From assembly GCA_026707145.1 (NCBI GenBank), contig JAPOXK010000006.1, forward strand, positions 1 to 64,000: a stretch of DNA of 64,000 nucleotides. Reading direction: 5' to 3'. Below are positions 17,042-24,276 of this stretch, in pieces. Made by a program: the position numbers and the translations under genes. A model generated the notes under the pieces. That model worked only from the letters and a program-made list of their open reading frames with translations, was not told where the DNA came from and did no database searches. Origin of the DNA: Chloroflexota bacterium. Its GTDB lineage: Bacteria; Chloroflexota; Dehalococcoidia; Bin125. The stretch's first letter is position 1, and each line of letters opens with the position of its first letter.

Positions 17042-18025
17042 GTGCAACGCTTCGATGGATGGATCGATAGAGCGTCCGCAGAGCAGGCTGGTGCGCCGGG
17101 CTACGACCACGCCGAAACCGTCAAGGAATACTACGACCTTTGCGGTGAGTTCATGGTGTTCAGTTGGGGTGAATCCCTGCACTTCGCGCCGCTATCACCA
17201 CAGGAGAGCTTGGAGGAGTCCAAGATCCGGCATCAGCGACTGATGATCGCCAAGCTGGAGTTGCGCGAGGGCATGACAGTGATCGATGTCGGTTGCGGGA
17301 TCGGCGGCCCGATGCGCCGTGTCTCCCGTGAGGCCGGTGTTAGGGTCGTCGGGGTCAACAATAATAAAATCCAGCTTGACAAAGCGAAATCGTTGAACGC
17401 TGAGGCGGGGCTTGACCGCATGGTCGACTACCTCGAGTGCAGCTTCATGGACATGAGCGCCATTGCGGACGACACGTTCGACCGGGGTTACGCGATCGAA
17501 TCGACATGCCATGCGCCGGACAAGGTGGGCGCGTTCGCCGAGATCTACCGGGTGCTGAAACCCGGGGCCCTCTTCTGGGGTCAGGAAATGTGCATGACGG
17601 AAAAGTTCGATCCCGACGATAATCGGCACCGGGGCATCAAGCAGGACCTGATGCACGGCATCGCGCTCAAGGATATCGCAACGATGGATGAGGTGAATCG
17701 GGCGCTCGTAACGGCGGGATTCGAGGTTATCGAGGGGATTGACCGTGCCGTCGAGGAGAACGGTCCGACCACGCCGTGGTATCAGCCCATGGAAGCCCCA
17801 CACAGAACACTGGGTACCGCCCTGTGCAGATTCCCGCTGGGCCGCAAGGCGTTCATCGGGGCATCCAGCCTGGCTGAGGTGTTGGGGATGTTCCCCAAGG
17901 GCTCCGCGGACGTTGTCAGGTTGCTGGATCGGACCGCAAATGCCTACGTCGCGGGCGGCAAGGCAGGGATCTTCACGCCATTGTACTGTTTCTTGGCGCG
18001 CAAACCCCTTAGGCGCTCAGGCTAG
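17042..18025 (+). CDS. sterol C-24 methyltransferase (Erg6/SMT family)
   Basis: 327-aa SAM-dependent methyltransferase with every hallmark block of sterol 24-C-methyltransferases: the sterol-binding region I SWGESLHF (41-48), SAM motif I VIDVGCGIGGP (80-90), GVNNNK (104-109) with QLDKAK after it, AIESTCHAPDK (151-161), VLKPGALF (171-178), PWYQP, and a C-terminal sterol-MT domain ending TPLYCFLARKP (312-322). It should transfer a methyl group to the C-24 double bond of a sterol side chain. The GTG at 17042 is the first start after an in-frame stop at 17012, with ggggg about 11 nt upstream. Such enzymes are typical of eukaryotes and known from few bacteria. gamma-tocopherol methyltransferases share the SAM motifs but lack the SWGxSLHF and TPLYCF blocks. 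Confidence 0.9.
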   Translation: MQRFDGWIDRASAEQAGAPGYDHAETVKEYYDLCGEFMVFSWGESLHFAPLSPQESLEESKIRHQRLMIAKLELREGMTVIDVGCGIGGPMRRVSREAGVRVVGVNNNKIQLDKAKSLNAEAGLDRMVDYLECSFMDMSAIADDTFDRGYAIESTCHAPDKVGAFAEIYRVLKPGALFWGQEMCMTEKFDPDDNRHRGIKQDLMHGIALKDIATMDEVNRALVTAGFEVIEGIDRAVEENGPTTPWYQPMEAPHRTLGTALCRFPLGRKAFIGASSLAEVLGMFPKGSADVVRLLDRTANAYVAGGKAGIFTPLYCFLARKPLRRSG

Positions 18026-18062
18026 ATCCTTCCCGGTCTCTCGGGCGCAATCCATTGGTGCG

Positions 18063-20090
18063 TTAGACGTTCAGTTCGCGCCTCTGCTCAGCGATGACGC
18101 ACTTCACTTTTTTCTTTATAGACATCGACGGAAACATGTTGACCCGGAGCTTGGCGTTCGGAGGCGACAGCTCGAGCGTGAAGTAATGCGCGAGCATCAG
18201 CAGGTTGATAGCCACTTGCAACTCCACCCACCGGGCGCCGAGACATTTGTGCGTGCCCAGCCCAAACGGAGCATAGTTGGGCCCAACATGTTCATCGCGC
18301 GGAGGCAGATAGCGGTCGATATCGAATGAGAGGGGCTCCGGGAAAGCGTCGCTCATATAATGCGTGGCGGTCTGGGCGACGTAAATCTGCGCCCCCTCCG
18401 GCAGTTCGTAGTCCTCAACCACACACGTATTCATCACGTTTCGAACCGACATCGGGATGATCGGATAAAGACGCAGGCACTCCATGATGAAGCGGCGGGT
18501 GACATCGATCGCGGATGGGGTGAAGTCCTTGCCATCCGGATCGCCGCCGTCAAACAAAGCATCGGCTTCACTCCGGATTCTCTCGTAGAGCGCGGGCTGC
18601 GACACCATGGCGTAGACCACGAAGCTCAGCGTATCGCCACCGTACATGCTGGCGATCACCGGTGCCGTAAAATTGAAGCGCAGATTCGACTCCGGCAGGA
18701 ACTGTGGATCGCTCGCGTGCAGGCTGAGCAGCTCATCTGCAAGATCGCGAGGACAACCCGCCCGCTGGGCGGGCGTATGGTTACGCTGGACCCGCTCCAT
18801 CAGTACGTCGATCTTCTTCGCCCGGCGTCTCATGCTCGGGGTATGCAGCATGAATTTGGGCATGACTCCCAAGAGCATCGTTTTGAGTGCTCGTTCCTTG
18901 AATTTGACGAGATCGTCGAAGAGATCCTGCGAATCCACGCTGGCTAAGAACGGCGAGATCTGCGCGTTCATCAAACGCCGGCACAGGGTTACCATGGGGA
19001 CAGAGTCTCCAACCGCCCAATCCGCCATATGCGTCCGGGCAAGACGGTAGAGCTGATCCACCTGCCCTTCCAATCGCGCGCGCGAGTAACCCGGCTGCAG
19101 GGACTTACGAAGGCGAAAATGATCGGCGCCGTCCAGCGCCGGCAGCAGTCCCGACGCGCCATAGATCTTCTCGAAGTCGTGGAGATAGTCCCTGGATCTC
19201 AGATACATACGCCCGTGCCGGTGCGCCCAGTGATTTGTCTCGGGCCCGGCCAGAAAGATCATGGGTTTCTTAAACGGCGGGCGGATCTCGAACACCGGGC
19301 CGTGCTTCTCGGCGAGATCCGCAAAGAGTGCAGGAATGCTGCCGCCGCGAGCATGGGGATTGAGCAGAAGCCGCCGCAGCGGGACCGTCGGAATTGACTT
19401 AGCCAAGGCGGAGCGTCGAAGCCCCGGACCGGCGATGTTGACGGAGACCGCCTCGGCGATGGACCGGCCGATCAAATCCATCTTGCAGATGAGCTGGATC
19501 CGTTCCTCCGACTCGTCCTCAAGTTGGAACATGAAGCGAAAGAGATCACACGTATTGATGAGGCAGACAAGGATGATGTCTCTCGGGCTGGGAATCTCGT
19601 TGCTGAAGATCACCCTGCTGATGCGCGTTCGCACGAACTCAGCAGCGGTGCCTTCTCGGGAGCTGCTGAATAGATCCGTCTGCCAGGCAGTATTGGCTAG
19701 CGACCAGAAATCGCCCTCGTGGTGTTGCAGGATCTGCAGGTCAACCAAGCGATCGAGCGTCAGATCGATGATCGACTCCGCACGGGGAGCGAGCCGCTCG
19801 ATCCAGTACTGGGCGTTCCGTTGAACGGGTTCGCTCGCAATTTCCTTCAGGATGGGGTCCAGGACGGGGTCGCCCGTCTCCGTTTGGTCCAGAAGGATCA
19901 GGGATTCCATATCCGTGTCAATGCGAGAGTCCAGCGACAGTTCCGCGAGTACGGCGCCGACGACGGCGCAGTTCAAATTCCAGCCGGGTATTTGGCGAAA
20001 GTAGCCGCTCTCTTCGTTGAGGAGCATCAGGACGAGCTCGTCGGGCAAACTGAGCGACTGGGTGACCCCAGCTTTCGTCGCGAGAGCCAT
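18063..20090 (-). CDS. GPP34 domain-cytochrome P450 fusion protein
   Basis: 675-aa two-domain protein. Residues about 12-220 match the GPP34 (GOLPH3-like) fold: LSLPDELVLMLLNEESG, VVGAVLAELSLDSRID, DPVLDPILKEI, YWIERLAPRAESIIDLTLDRLVDLQIL. In eukaryotes this domain binds phosphatidylinositol-4-phosphate; its bacterial role is not settled. Residues about 235-675 are a full P450: I-helix GGDTLS (484-489), ExxR as ECLR (537-540), and the haem loop FGLGTHKCLG with Cys616 as ligand. Ordinary bacterial P450s are about 400-450 aa, so the extra length is the GPP34 part. It would need separate redox partners. It converges with the methyltransferase gene and diverges from the Rieske oxygenase gene, suggesting a sterol or other lipid hydroxylase; the CYP family is not assigned. 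Confidence 0.85.
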   Translation of the reverse strand: MALATKAGVTQSLSLPDELVLMLLNEESGYFRQIPGWNLNCAVVGAVLAELSLDSRIDTDMESLILLDQTETGDPVLDPILKEIASEPVQRNAQYWIERLAPRAESIIDLTLDRLVDLQILQHHEGDFWSLANTAWQTDLFSSSREGTAAEFVRTRISRVIFSNEIPSPRDIILVCLINTCDLFRFMFQLEDESEERIQLICKMDLIGRSIAEAVSVNIAGPGLRRSALAKSIPTVPLRRLLLNPHARGGSIPALFADLAEKHGPVFEIRPPFKKPMIFLAGPETNHWAHRHGRMYLRSRDYLHDFEKIYGASGLLPALDGADHFRLRKSLQPGYSRARLEGQVDQLYRLARTHMADWAVGDSVPMVTLCRRLMNAQISPFLASVDSQDLFDDLVKFKERALKTMLLGVMPKFMLHTPSMRRRAKKIDVLMERVQRNHTPAQRAGCPRDLADELLSLHASDPQFLPESNLRFNFTAPVIASMYGGDTLSFVVYAMVSQPALYERIRSEADALFDGGDPDGKDFTPSAIDVTRRFIMECLRLYPIIPMSVRNVMNTCVVEDYELPEGAQIYVAQTATHYMSDAFPEPLSFDIDRYLPPRDEHVGPNYAPFGLGTHKCLGARWVELQVAINLLMLAHYFTLELSPPNAKLRVNMFPSMSIKKKVKCVIAEQRRELNV

Positions 20091-20329
20091 GCGTTTTGCC
20101 CCCGTCCGTCATGGGAAAAGCCGAGGCGGCCTCGACTCTCCCCAACAAAGGATAGTTTACCTTACTTACCAGGCAGGGAAGAGGACGAATGACCGTCCCG
20201 AAAGGGACGCAGAACGTACGGGAAAGGGCGCGGACCTGGGTGTGATGGGCAAGCGCTTCTCGTATCCTAGGTGGGTGTCTTGGCAAGGGAGGCCGGCAAC
20301 CCGAGATTCTGGGTGAGGAGTATCGAAGG
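20091..20329. promoter_or_regulatory. divergent control region between P450 and Rieske genes
   Basis: 239 bp. TATCCT -10-like hexamers occur on the minus strand (20149-20154, towards the P450) and on the plus strand (20263-20268, towards the Rieske gene); neither has an obvious -35. A hairpin cgtccc-gaaa-gggacg lies between them at 20194-20209. GAGGAG about 10 nt before the ATG at 20330 is a good ribosome site for the Rieske gene. Joint regulation is inferred from the geometry only. Confidence 0.4.
20194..20209. repeat. perfect inverted repeat with GAAA loop
   Basis: Six-base-pair stem cgtccc/gggacg around a GAAA tetraloop, placed centrally in the divergent P450/Rieske intergenic region. It could be an operator or an RNA hairpin in a leader. 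No U tract follows on either strand, so it is not an intrinsic terminator. Confidence 0.5.
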
Positions 20330-21424
20330 ATGTCAACCCAGCGCGGGGAGCCCGCGATCACCCCGTTCCCTTCCCTGTTTCCCGAGGGCTGGTATTTCGT
20401 CGCAAGCCGCCGGGCCGTCCTGAAGGCGAAGCTCATCCAAAAGAGCTGGATGGGCGTGAACGTCGTCGTCTGGAGTGAAGAGAACGGGCGCGTCTGCGTC
20501 GCCGAGGCCGTCTGCCCGCACCTGGGCTCCGATCTGGGGCCCGCCGCGGGGGGGCGCATCTGCGATGGCCGGCTCGTCTGCCCCTTCCACGGCTTTGAGT
20601 TCGATACCACCGGTCAATGCGTCGCCACTCCCTTCGCCGCCCCACCCAGGTCCGCGAGGCTGCGAGTCTTCGAGACACGGGTCATCCACGGCCTGATCTT
20701 CGCCTGGTGGGGGATCGAGGGCCGGGAGCCGCAATGGCACCTGCCCGCGGACCCGGACCAGGTCGGCTGGAGTGACTTCGCGATCCAAACCCTCCGTTTC
20801 CCCGGCCATCCCCAGGAGACCACGGAGAACTCCGTGGATCTGGCTCACCTCCGCTACGTCCACGGATACGACAATGTGGGCGGCGTCGAGCCGGTAGCAG
20901 TGGACGGCCCCTTACTCAAGACCGGCTTCGACTTCAGGTCATCCCGGCGCATCGCTGGAATCATGACCCTCAACTTCGATATCTCCGCCAAAGCCCGCAT
21001 CTATGGGCTGGGATACTCGTTCGTGGAGATCCACGAGCGCTCGATCGGCATGGATTTGCGTCTGTGGGTCTTGGCGACGCCGGTTGACGGCACGCTCATC
21101 GATCTCTCGCTGGTCTCGCAGGTGCAGGAGATGCGCAATCCGAAGCGGCGGATCGCCGGTCTGGGATTTTTGCCGCAGAGGATGCGCGCGCCCCTCATGA
21201 ACAAGTTCATGTCGCTGCAGCAGAAGCACGATGTACTGCAGGACGTGGTGATCTGGGGTCGCAAACACTACCTATCCCAACCGCGCCTCTGCCGCTCCGA
21301 TGGGGAGATGAGGGCCTTCCGATCCTATTGCGCCCAGTTCTATCCCGATCCGAGCAATTACAGAGACTCGACTCCCCAAGGCTCGCCGTCGGCATCTGCG
21401 ATCAAGGCTACGGTGGGCACATAA
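20330..21424 (+). CDS. Rieske non-haem iron oxygenase (sterol-type candidate)
   Basis: 364-aa oxygenase component. The Rieske [2Fe-2S] ligands are Cys62/His64 (CPH) and Cys84/His87 (CPFH). The mononuclear iron site follows as N167-x2-D170-x2-H173-x4-H178, exactly the facial-triad spacing with its bridging Asp. The overall length and layout resemble the KshA/cholesterol 7-desaturase/SdmA-like group that acts on steroids and other bulky lipids. It needs an external reductase, and none is encoded beside it. The start is supported by GAGGAG about 10 nt upstream. Its position among the sterol methyltransferase, P450 and flavoenzyme genes makes a sterol substrate likely; which carbon it attacks is unknown. 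Confidence 0.85.
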   Translation: MSTQRGEPAITPFPSLFPEGWYFVASRRAVLKAKLIQKSWMGVNVVVWSEENGRVCVAEAVCPHLGSDLGPAAGGRICDGRLVCPFHGFEFDTTGQCVATPFAAPPRSARLRVFETRVIHGLIFAWWGIEGREPQWHLPADPDQVGWSDFAIQTLRFPGHPQETTENSVDLAHLRYVHGYDNVGGVEPVAVDGPLLKTGFDFRSSRRIAGIMTLNFDISAKARIYGLGYSFVEIHERSIGMDLRLWVLATPVDGTLIDLSLVSQVQEMRNPKRRIAGLGFLPQRMRAPLMNKFMSLQQKHDVLQDVVIWGRKHYLSQPRLCRSDGEMRAFRSYCAQFYPDPSNYRDSTPQGSPSASAIKATVGT

Positions 21425-21557
21425 GACCGCCTGAGTCTCGTGGTGCTGCAACCGTTCGCACGCTCAGAACACGGAGCGCGCGAACGTGGGGATCGGATCG
21501 CCCACTGCTACCCACATAGCTCACCCCGGCCCGCAAGGAGCATCGTGGCACTCAGCG

Positions 21558-22916
21558 CTACGCCTTCCGGAATCGTGAGCCGTACATGATGCTCCCGTAA
21601 TAGTTGAACGACCGCTTCGCTGCAGGATCGTCGAAGGGGTAGTCGGCGCCGATCTGTCTCGCAGTGGCGAGCCCGGTAACGAGGCAGGTTTCCTGGCTGT
21701 TGATCAGCGTATGAGCGCCACAGTGCCACGTTCGTCTCTTGCCCTGAATGAAGCGGAACAAGTTGACGAGCAATACCACATGCCGCACGTCATGGACGAT
21801 GTGCTGAAACCACCACCTCTTGAGGATCCTTCGCTCATCAATGGGACTGATCGGGTTGTAGGTCACCAGACAAGGCTTATCGGACCGATTCGCCCATGGT
21901 TGCTGGTTGTGCATGATGTACGTGATCTCATAGTTGTCCGGTCTCGCGCTGTACTGCTCGACATGCGTGCTCCGCGTTGTCAGGGGCTGCACCTCGTTGT
22001 CCGGCAGGACTGAGGCGTCGGAGTGGACGACCGCGTGGTTGTGCAGCTCGCTCTCGTAACGGATCGACGAGAGAAGATAGCGCTCAAGAAGCGTGGGCTT
22101 ATCGAGAAGCATCAGCGTCTGGTTCGCGTTGCATGCGAACACCACCTGGTCGAACGTCTCCCGGACGCCGTCCTCGTCCTCGACCACGACGCAGGACGCC
22201 CGCCGGTACACCTTTCGGACGGGCCGGTTGCAGTAGATCTTGTCCCGAAAGTCGGCCGATAAGCTTTCGTAGATGCGGCGTGTTCCCTGGTCCCAGGTCT
22301 GCATGGGCGTCGCGGTTTCGATATCGAAGAATTCGAGATACCTCGCGAAGAGCGCTGCGGGCATATCGAACACGTTCGTCGCCATCAGGAAATTGACGAA
22401 CATGGGTTTCAGAACCTTGTAGCGGAAGTCCCCGGAAAATCCTCCCAGATTCAGGACCGTCCCCATGCTGAGGTAATTGAACGGGTTGAGGGCGTTCAGC
22501 AACTTCGACTGGGAGCGGCTCAGCCAACCAAACCAATGTAACCACCTCAAGACTCGCTGGAACTTCGCAATCTCCGCTTGCAGCTGCTCCCTGATCTCGG
22601 AATCGAAGTCGTGGGCGTAGACCTGGCCTCCGTACTTCACGCTGTAGCTGAACCGGGTATCGATCAGCTCGATGCCGAATTTTTCCATCAGCAGCAGGAC
22701 GTGGTGATAGACCGACGGGATGCAAGCGGTGACGGAGATGTCGAAGGGGATCGAGCTGCCGTCATCCTGCGGCATATCGGCGGTAATCGCATTGCCGCCA
22801 ACCTGTTCCTGCGCCTCGAACAGCCGAAAACCAAAACGGTCCGGGTGGTGATGCAGCGCCCATGCAGCGCCCAGCCCTGAAATGCCGCCACCAATAATGG
22901 CAATGCGTCGTGGCAT
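21558..22916 (-). CDS. FAD-dependent amine-oxidase-like oxidoreductase (COG2907-like)
   Basis: 452-aa flavoprotein. The FAD-binding GGGISGLG lies at residues 9-16, followed by the FEAQEQVGGN second glycine motif of the amine oxidase/phytoene desaturase superfamily. The middle (FVNFLMATNVFDMPAALFARYLEFF) and the C-terminal GLATARQIGADYPF block are of the COG2907 type, predicted flavin-containing oxidoreductases often found near lipid methyltransferases. The ATG at 22916 was chosen over 22958 because it places the dinucleotide fold at the N terminus and has GAGAGG 5 nt upstream. It converges with the Rieske gene. A hydride-transfer step on the same sterol or lipid (desaturation, reduction or isomerisation) is inferred from context. 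Confidence 0.8.
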   Translation of the reverse strand: MPRRIAIIGGGISGLGAAWALHHHPDRFGFRLFEAQEQVGGNAITADMPQDDGSSIPFDISVTACIPSVYHHVLLLMEKFGIELIDTRFSYSVKYGGQVYAHDFDSEIREQLQAEIAKFQRVLRWLHWFGWLSRSQSKLLNALNPFNYLSMGTVLNLGGFSGDFRYKVLKPMFVNFLMATNVFDMPAALFARYLEFFDIETATPMQTWDQGTRRIYESLSADFRDKIYCNRPVRKVYRRASCVVVEDEDGVRETFDQVVFACNANQTLMLLDKPTLLERYLLSSIRYESELHNHAVVHSDASVLPDNEVQPLTTRSTHVEQYSARPDNYEITYIMHNQQPWANRSDKPCLVTYNPISPIDERRILKRWWFQHIVHDVRHVVLLVNLFRFIQGKRRTWHCGAHTLINSQETCLVTGLATARQIGADYPFDDPAAKRSFNYYGSIMYGSRFRKA

Positions 22917-23061
22917 GGACCCTCTCTCGCCGGCCGCCATGGCCTCCTGTCCTACCACCGTCGTTGGCTGCTGGCTAGTCGGCGTAGCATCCTCTGACAG
23001 GTGGGCCTCCCGACCCTGCTGGGTGTGTGCGGATTGTAAGCGTCGCCCTCGTACGCCCTGC

Positions 23062-23067
23062 TACCCT
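23062..23067 (+). promoter_or_regulatory. -10-like element TACCCT, 8 nt before tag
   Basis: TACCCT ends 8 nt before the GTG of tag at 23076, with no Shine-Dalgarno between. It fits leaderless transcription. Confidence 0.35.
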
Positions 23068-23075
23068 CTTCCGCC

Positions 23076-23645
23076 GTGACCGATCCCTTCACCCGCTGCG
23101 CGTGGGCCGACGATGACCCCCTCATGCAGCGCTACCACGACAAGGAGTGGGGCGTCCCCACTCACGATGACCGCGCCCTCTTCGAACTCCTCGTCCTTGA
23201 AGGGGCGCAGGCGGGGCTCTCCTGGCGCACCGTCCTCCACAGGCGCGAGGGCTACCGCGCCGCCTTCGGCGGCTTCGACATCGCGACCGTCGCTGCTTAC
23301 GGCGACCCCGACCGCGAACGGCTCCGCGCCGACTCCCGCATCATCCGCAACCGCGCCAAGATCGCCGCCGCCATCGCCAACGCTCGCGCGACGCTCGTCG
23401 TGCAGACCGAGCAGGGATCCCTCGACGCTTTCCTCTGGAGCTTCGTCGGAGGAGAGCCCCGCCGCAATGCCTTCCTCAACCTCGCCGACCTGCCGGCGCA
23501 GACAGACGAGTCACGCACCATGAGCAAGGCGCTGCGCCGCTACGGCTTCTCCTTCGTCGGCCCGACGATCTGCTACGCCTTCATGCAGTCCGCCGGCCTC
23601 GTGAATGACCACATCACAAGCTGCTTCCGTTACGGGCAGGTCTAG
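23076..23645 (+). CDS. tag: DNA-3-methyladenine glycosylase I
   Basis: 189-aa base-excision repair enzyme of the helix-hairpin-helix superfamily that removes 3-methyladenine from alkylated DNA. Diagnostic blocks are CAWADDDPLMQRYHDKEWGVPTHDD at the N terminus, LVLEGAQAGLSWRTVL, RIIRNRAKIAAAIANA, and the C-terminal FSFVGPTICYAFMQSAGLVNDH. The Cys and His residues that bind zinc in Tag proteins (Cys8, His21 and the C-terminal His/Cys pair in VNDHITSCF) are all present. Length is normal. GTG start with a TACCCT element just upstream. Confidence 0.95.
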   Translation: MTDPFTRCAWADDDPLMQRYHDKEWGVPTHDDRALFELLVLEGAQAGLSWRTVLHRREGYRAAFGGFDIATVAAYGDPDRERLRADSRIIRNRAKIAAAIANARATLVVQTEQGSLDAFLWSFVGGEPRRNAFLNLADLPAQTDESRTMSKALRRYGFSFVGPTICYAFMQSAGLVNDHITSCFRYGQV

Positions 23646-23710
23646 CGTCGTTCAGGCGTCCGCAATCCGCTTCAGCCACCAGAGTCAATGATTCCCACAG
23701 TCCACATTGG

Positions 23711-23783
23711 TACCCCCGGCAGGACTCGAACCTGCGCTTCCGGCTCCGGAGGCCGACGCTCTATCCGGCTGAGCTACGGGGGC
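23711..23783 (-). tRNA. tRNA-Arg (anticodon CCG)
   Basis: A full cloverleaf folds on the minus strand: acceptor gcccccg/cgggggt (first pair G-U), D arm gctc...gagc, anticodon arm tcggc-ctccgga-gccgg with CCG at positions 34-36, a 4-nt variable loop, and T arm gcagg-ttcgagt-cctgc. The discriminator is A, and CCA is encoded immediately after it (23708-23710). It reads CGG codons. It stands alone between tag and a VOC gene. Confidence 0.95.
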
Positions 23784-23833
23784 ACGCTTCCCCCGATCTT
23801 ATCCCACTGCACCGATCCGTCGAGACGGGGCCG

Positions 23834-24253
23834 CTACAGGGCCGCTGCTGGGTCTTGCGGTGGCGGCTCCCCCGCGCCCACCATCCACTCCCCACCGGGC
23901 TTGACCTGGTAGAGCTCCAAGAGCAAACCATCGGGCGCTTCGCACATCGTGTAACGGAAAGCGGGAGCCTCACGGATTCCTCTCGGGAAGGCAGCCCCCT
24001 GCGCCCGCATGTGCGCGACCAGCGCGTCTAGGTCGTCCGTGCGGATCCCGAGGTGGTGAATCAAGGGCCGCCCCGCGCCGCGCGGAGGCTGCTCGTAGAC
24101 ATGCACGGCACCGCCACCGATATCCACCCGCACGTTGCGCTGGCCCACGAGCTCGGTGTCGTAGACGATGGTGCCCCCGAACATGGTCGTGAAGAATTCG
24201 ACCGTCTTCTCGATATCGGATGAGAAGAGATGTGCGTGATCCAAGCGGTTCAT
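23834..24253 (-). CDS. VOC family protein (glyoxalase-like)
   Basis: 139-aa single vicinal-oxygen-chelate protein with two beta-alpha-beta-beta-beta halves: RLDHAHLFSSDIEKTVEFFTTMFGG, then HHLGIRTDDLDALVAHMRAQGA and EAPDGLLLELYQV, with His and Glu in the usual metal-ligand places. The substrate is not predictable; glyoxalase, epimerase and dioxygenase members look alike at this level. The ATG at 24253 has GGAGG about 11 nt upstream; the longer frame upstream is the antisense-like extension into comM. It lies 23 nt after comM and may be co-transcribed. Confidence 0.82.
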   Translation of the reverse strand: MNRLDHAHLFSSDIEKTVEFFTTMFGGTIVYDTELVGQRNVRVDIGGGAVHVYEQPPRGAGRPLIHHLGIRTDDLDALVAHMRAQGAAFPRGIREAPAFRYTMCEAPDGLLLELYQVKPGGEWMVGAGEPPPQDPAAAL

Positions 24254-24276
24254 CGGGCGCTTCGCCTCCAGACGTC

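Noticed and set aside
17042-18025. Tocopherol or other small-molecule methyltransferase
   Set aside because: The SWGESLHF and TPLYCFLARKP blocks are specific to sterol methyltransferases.
18063-20090. Assignment of the P450 as CYP51 (sterol 14-demethylase)
   Set aside because: The I-helix (GGDTLS) and haem region (FGLGTHKCLG) lack the CYP51 patterns (AGxHTS and the conserved CYP51 haem loop), so only a general sterol or lipid P450 role is proposed.
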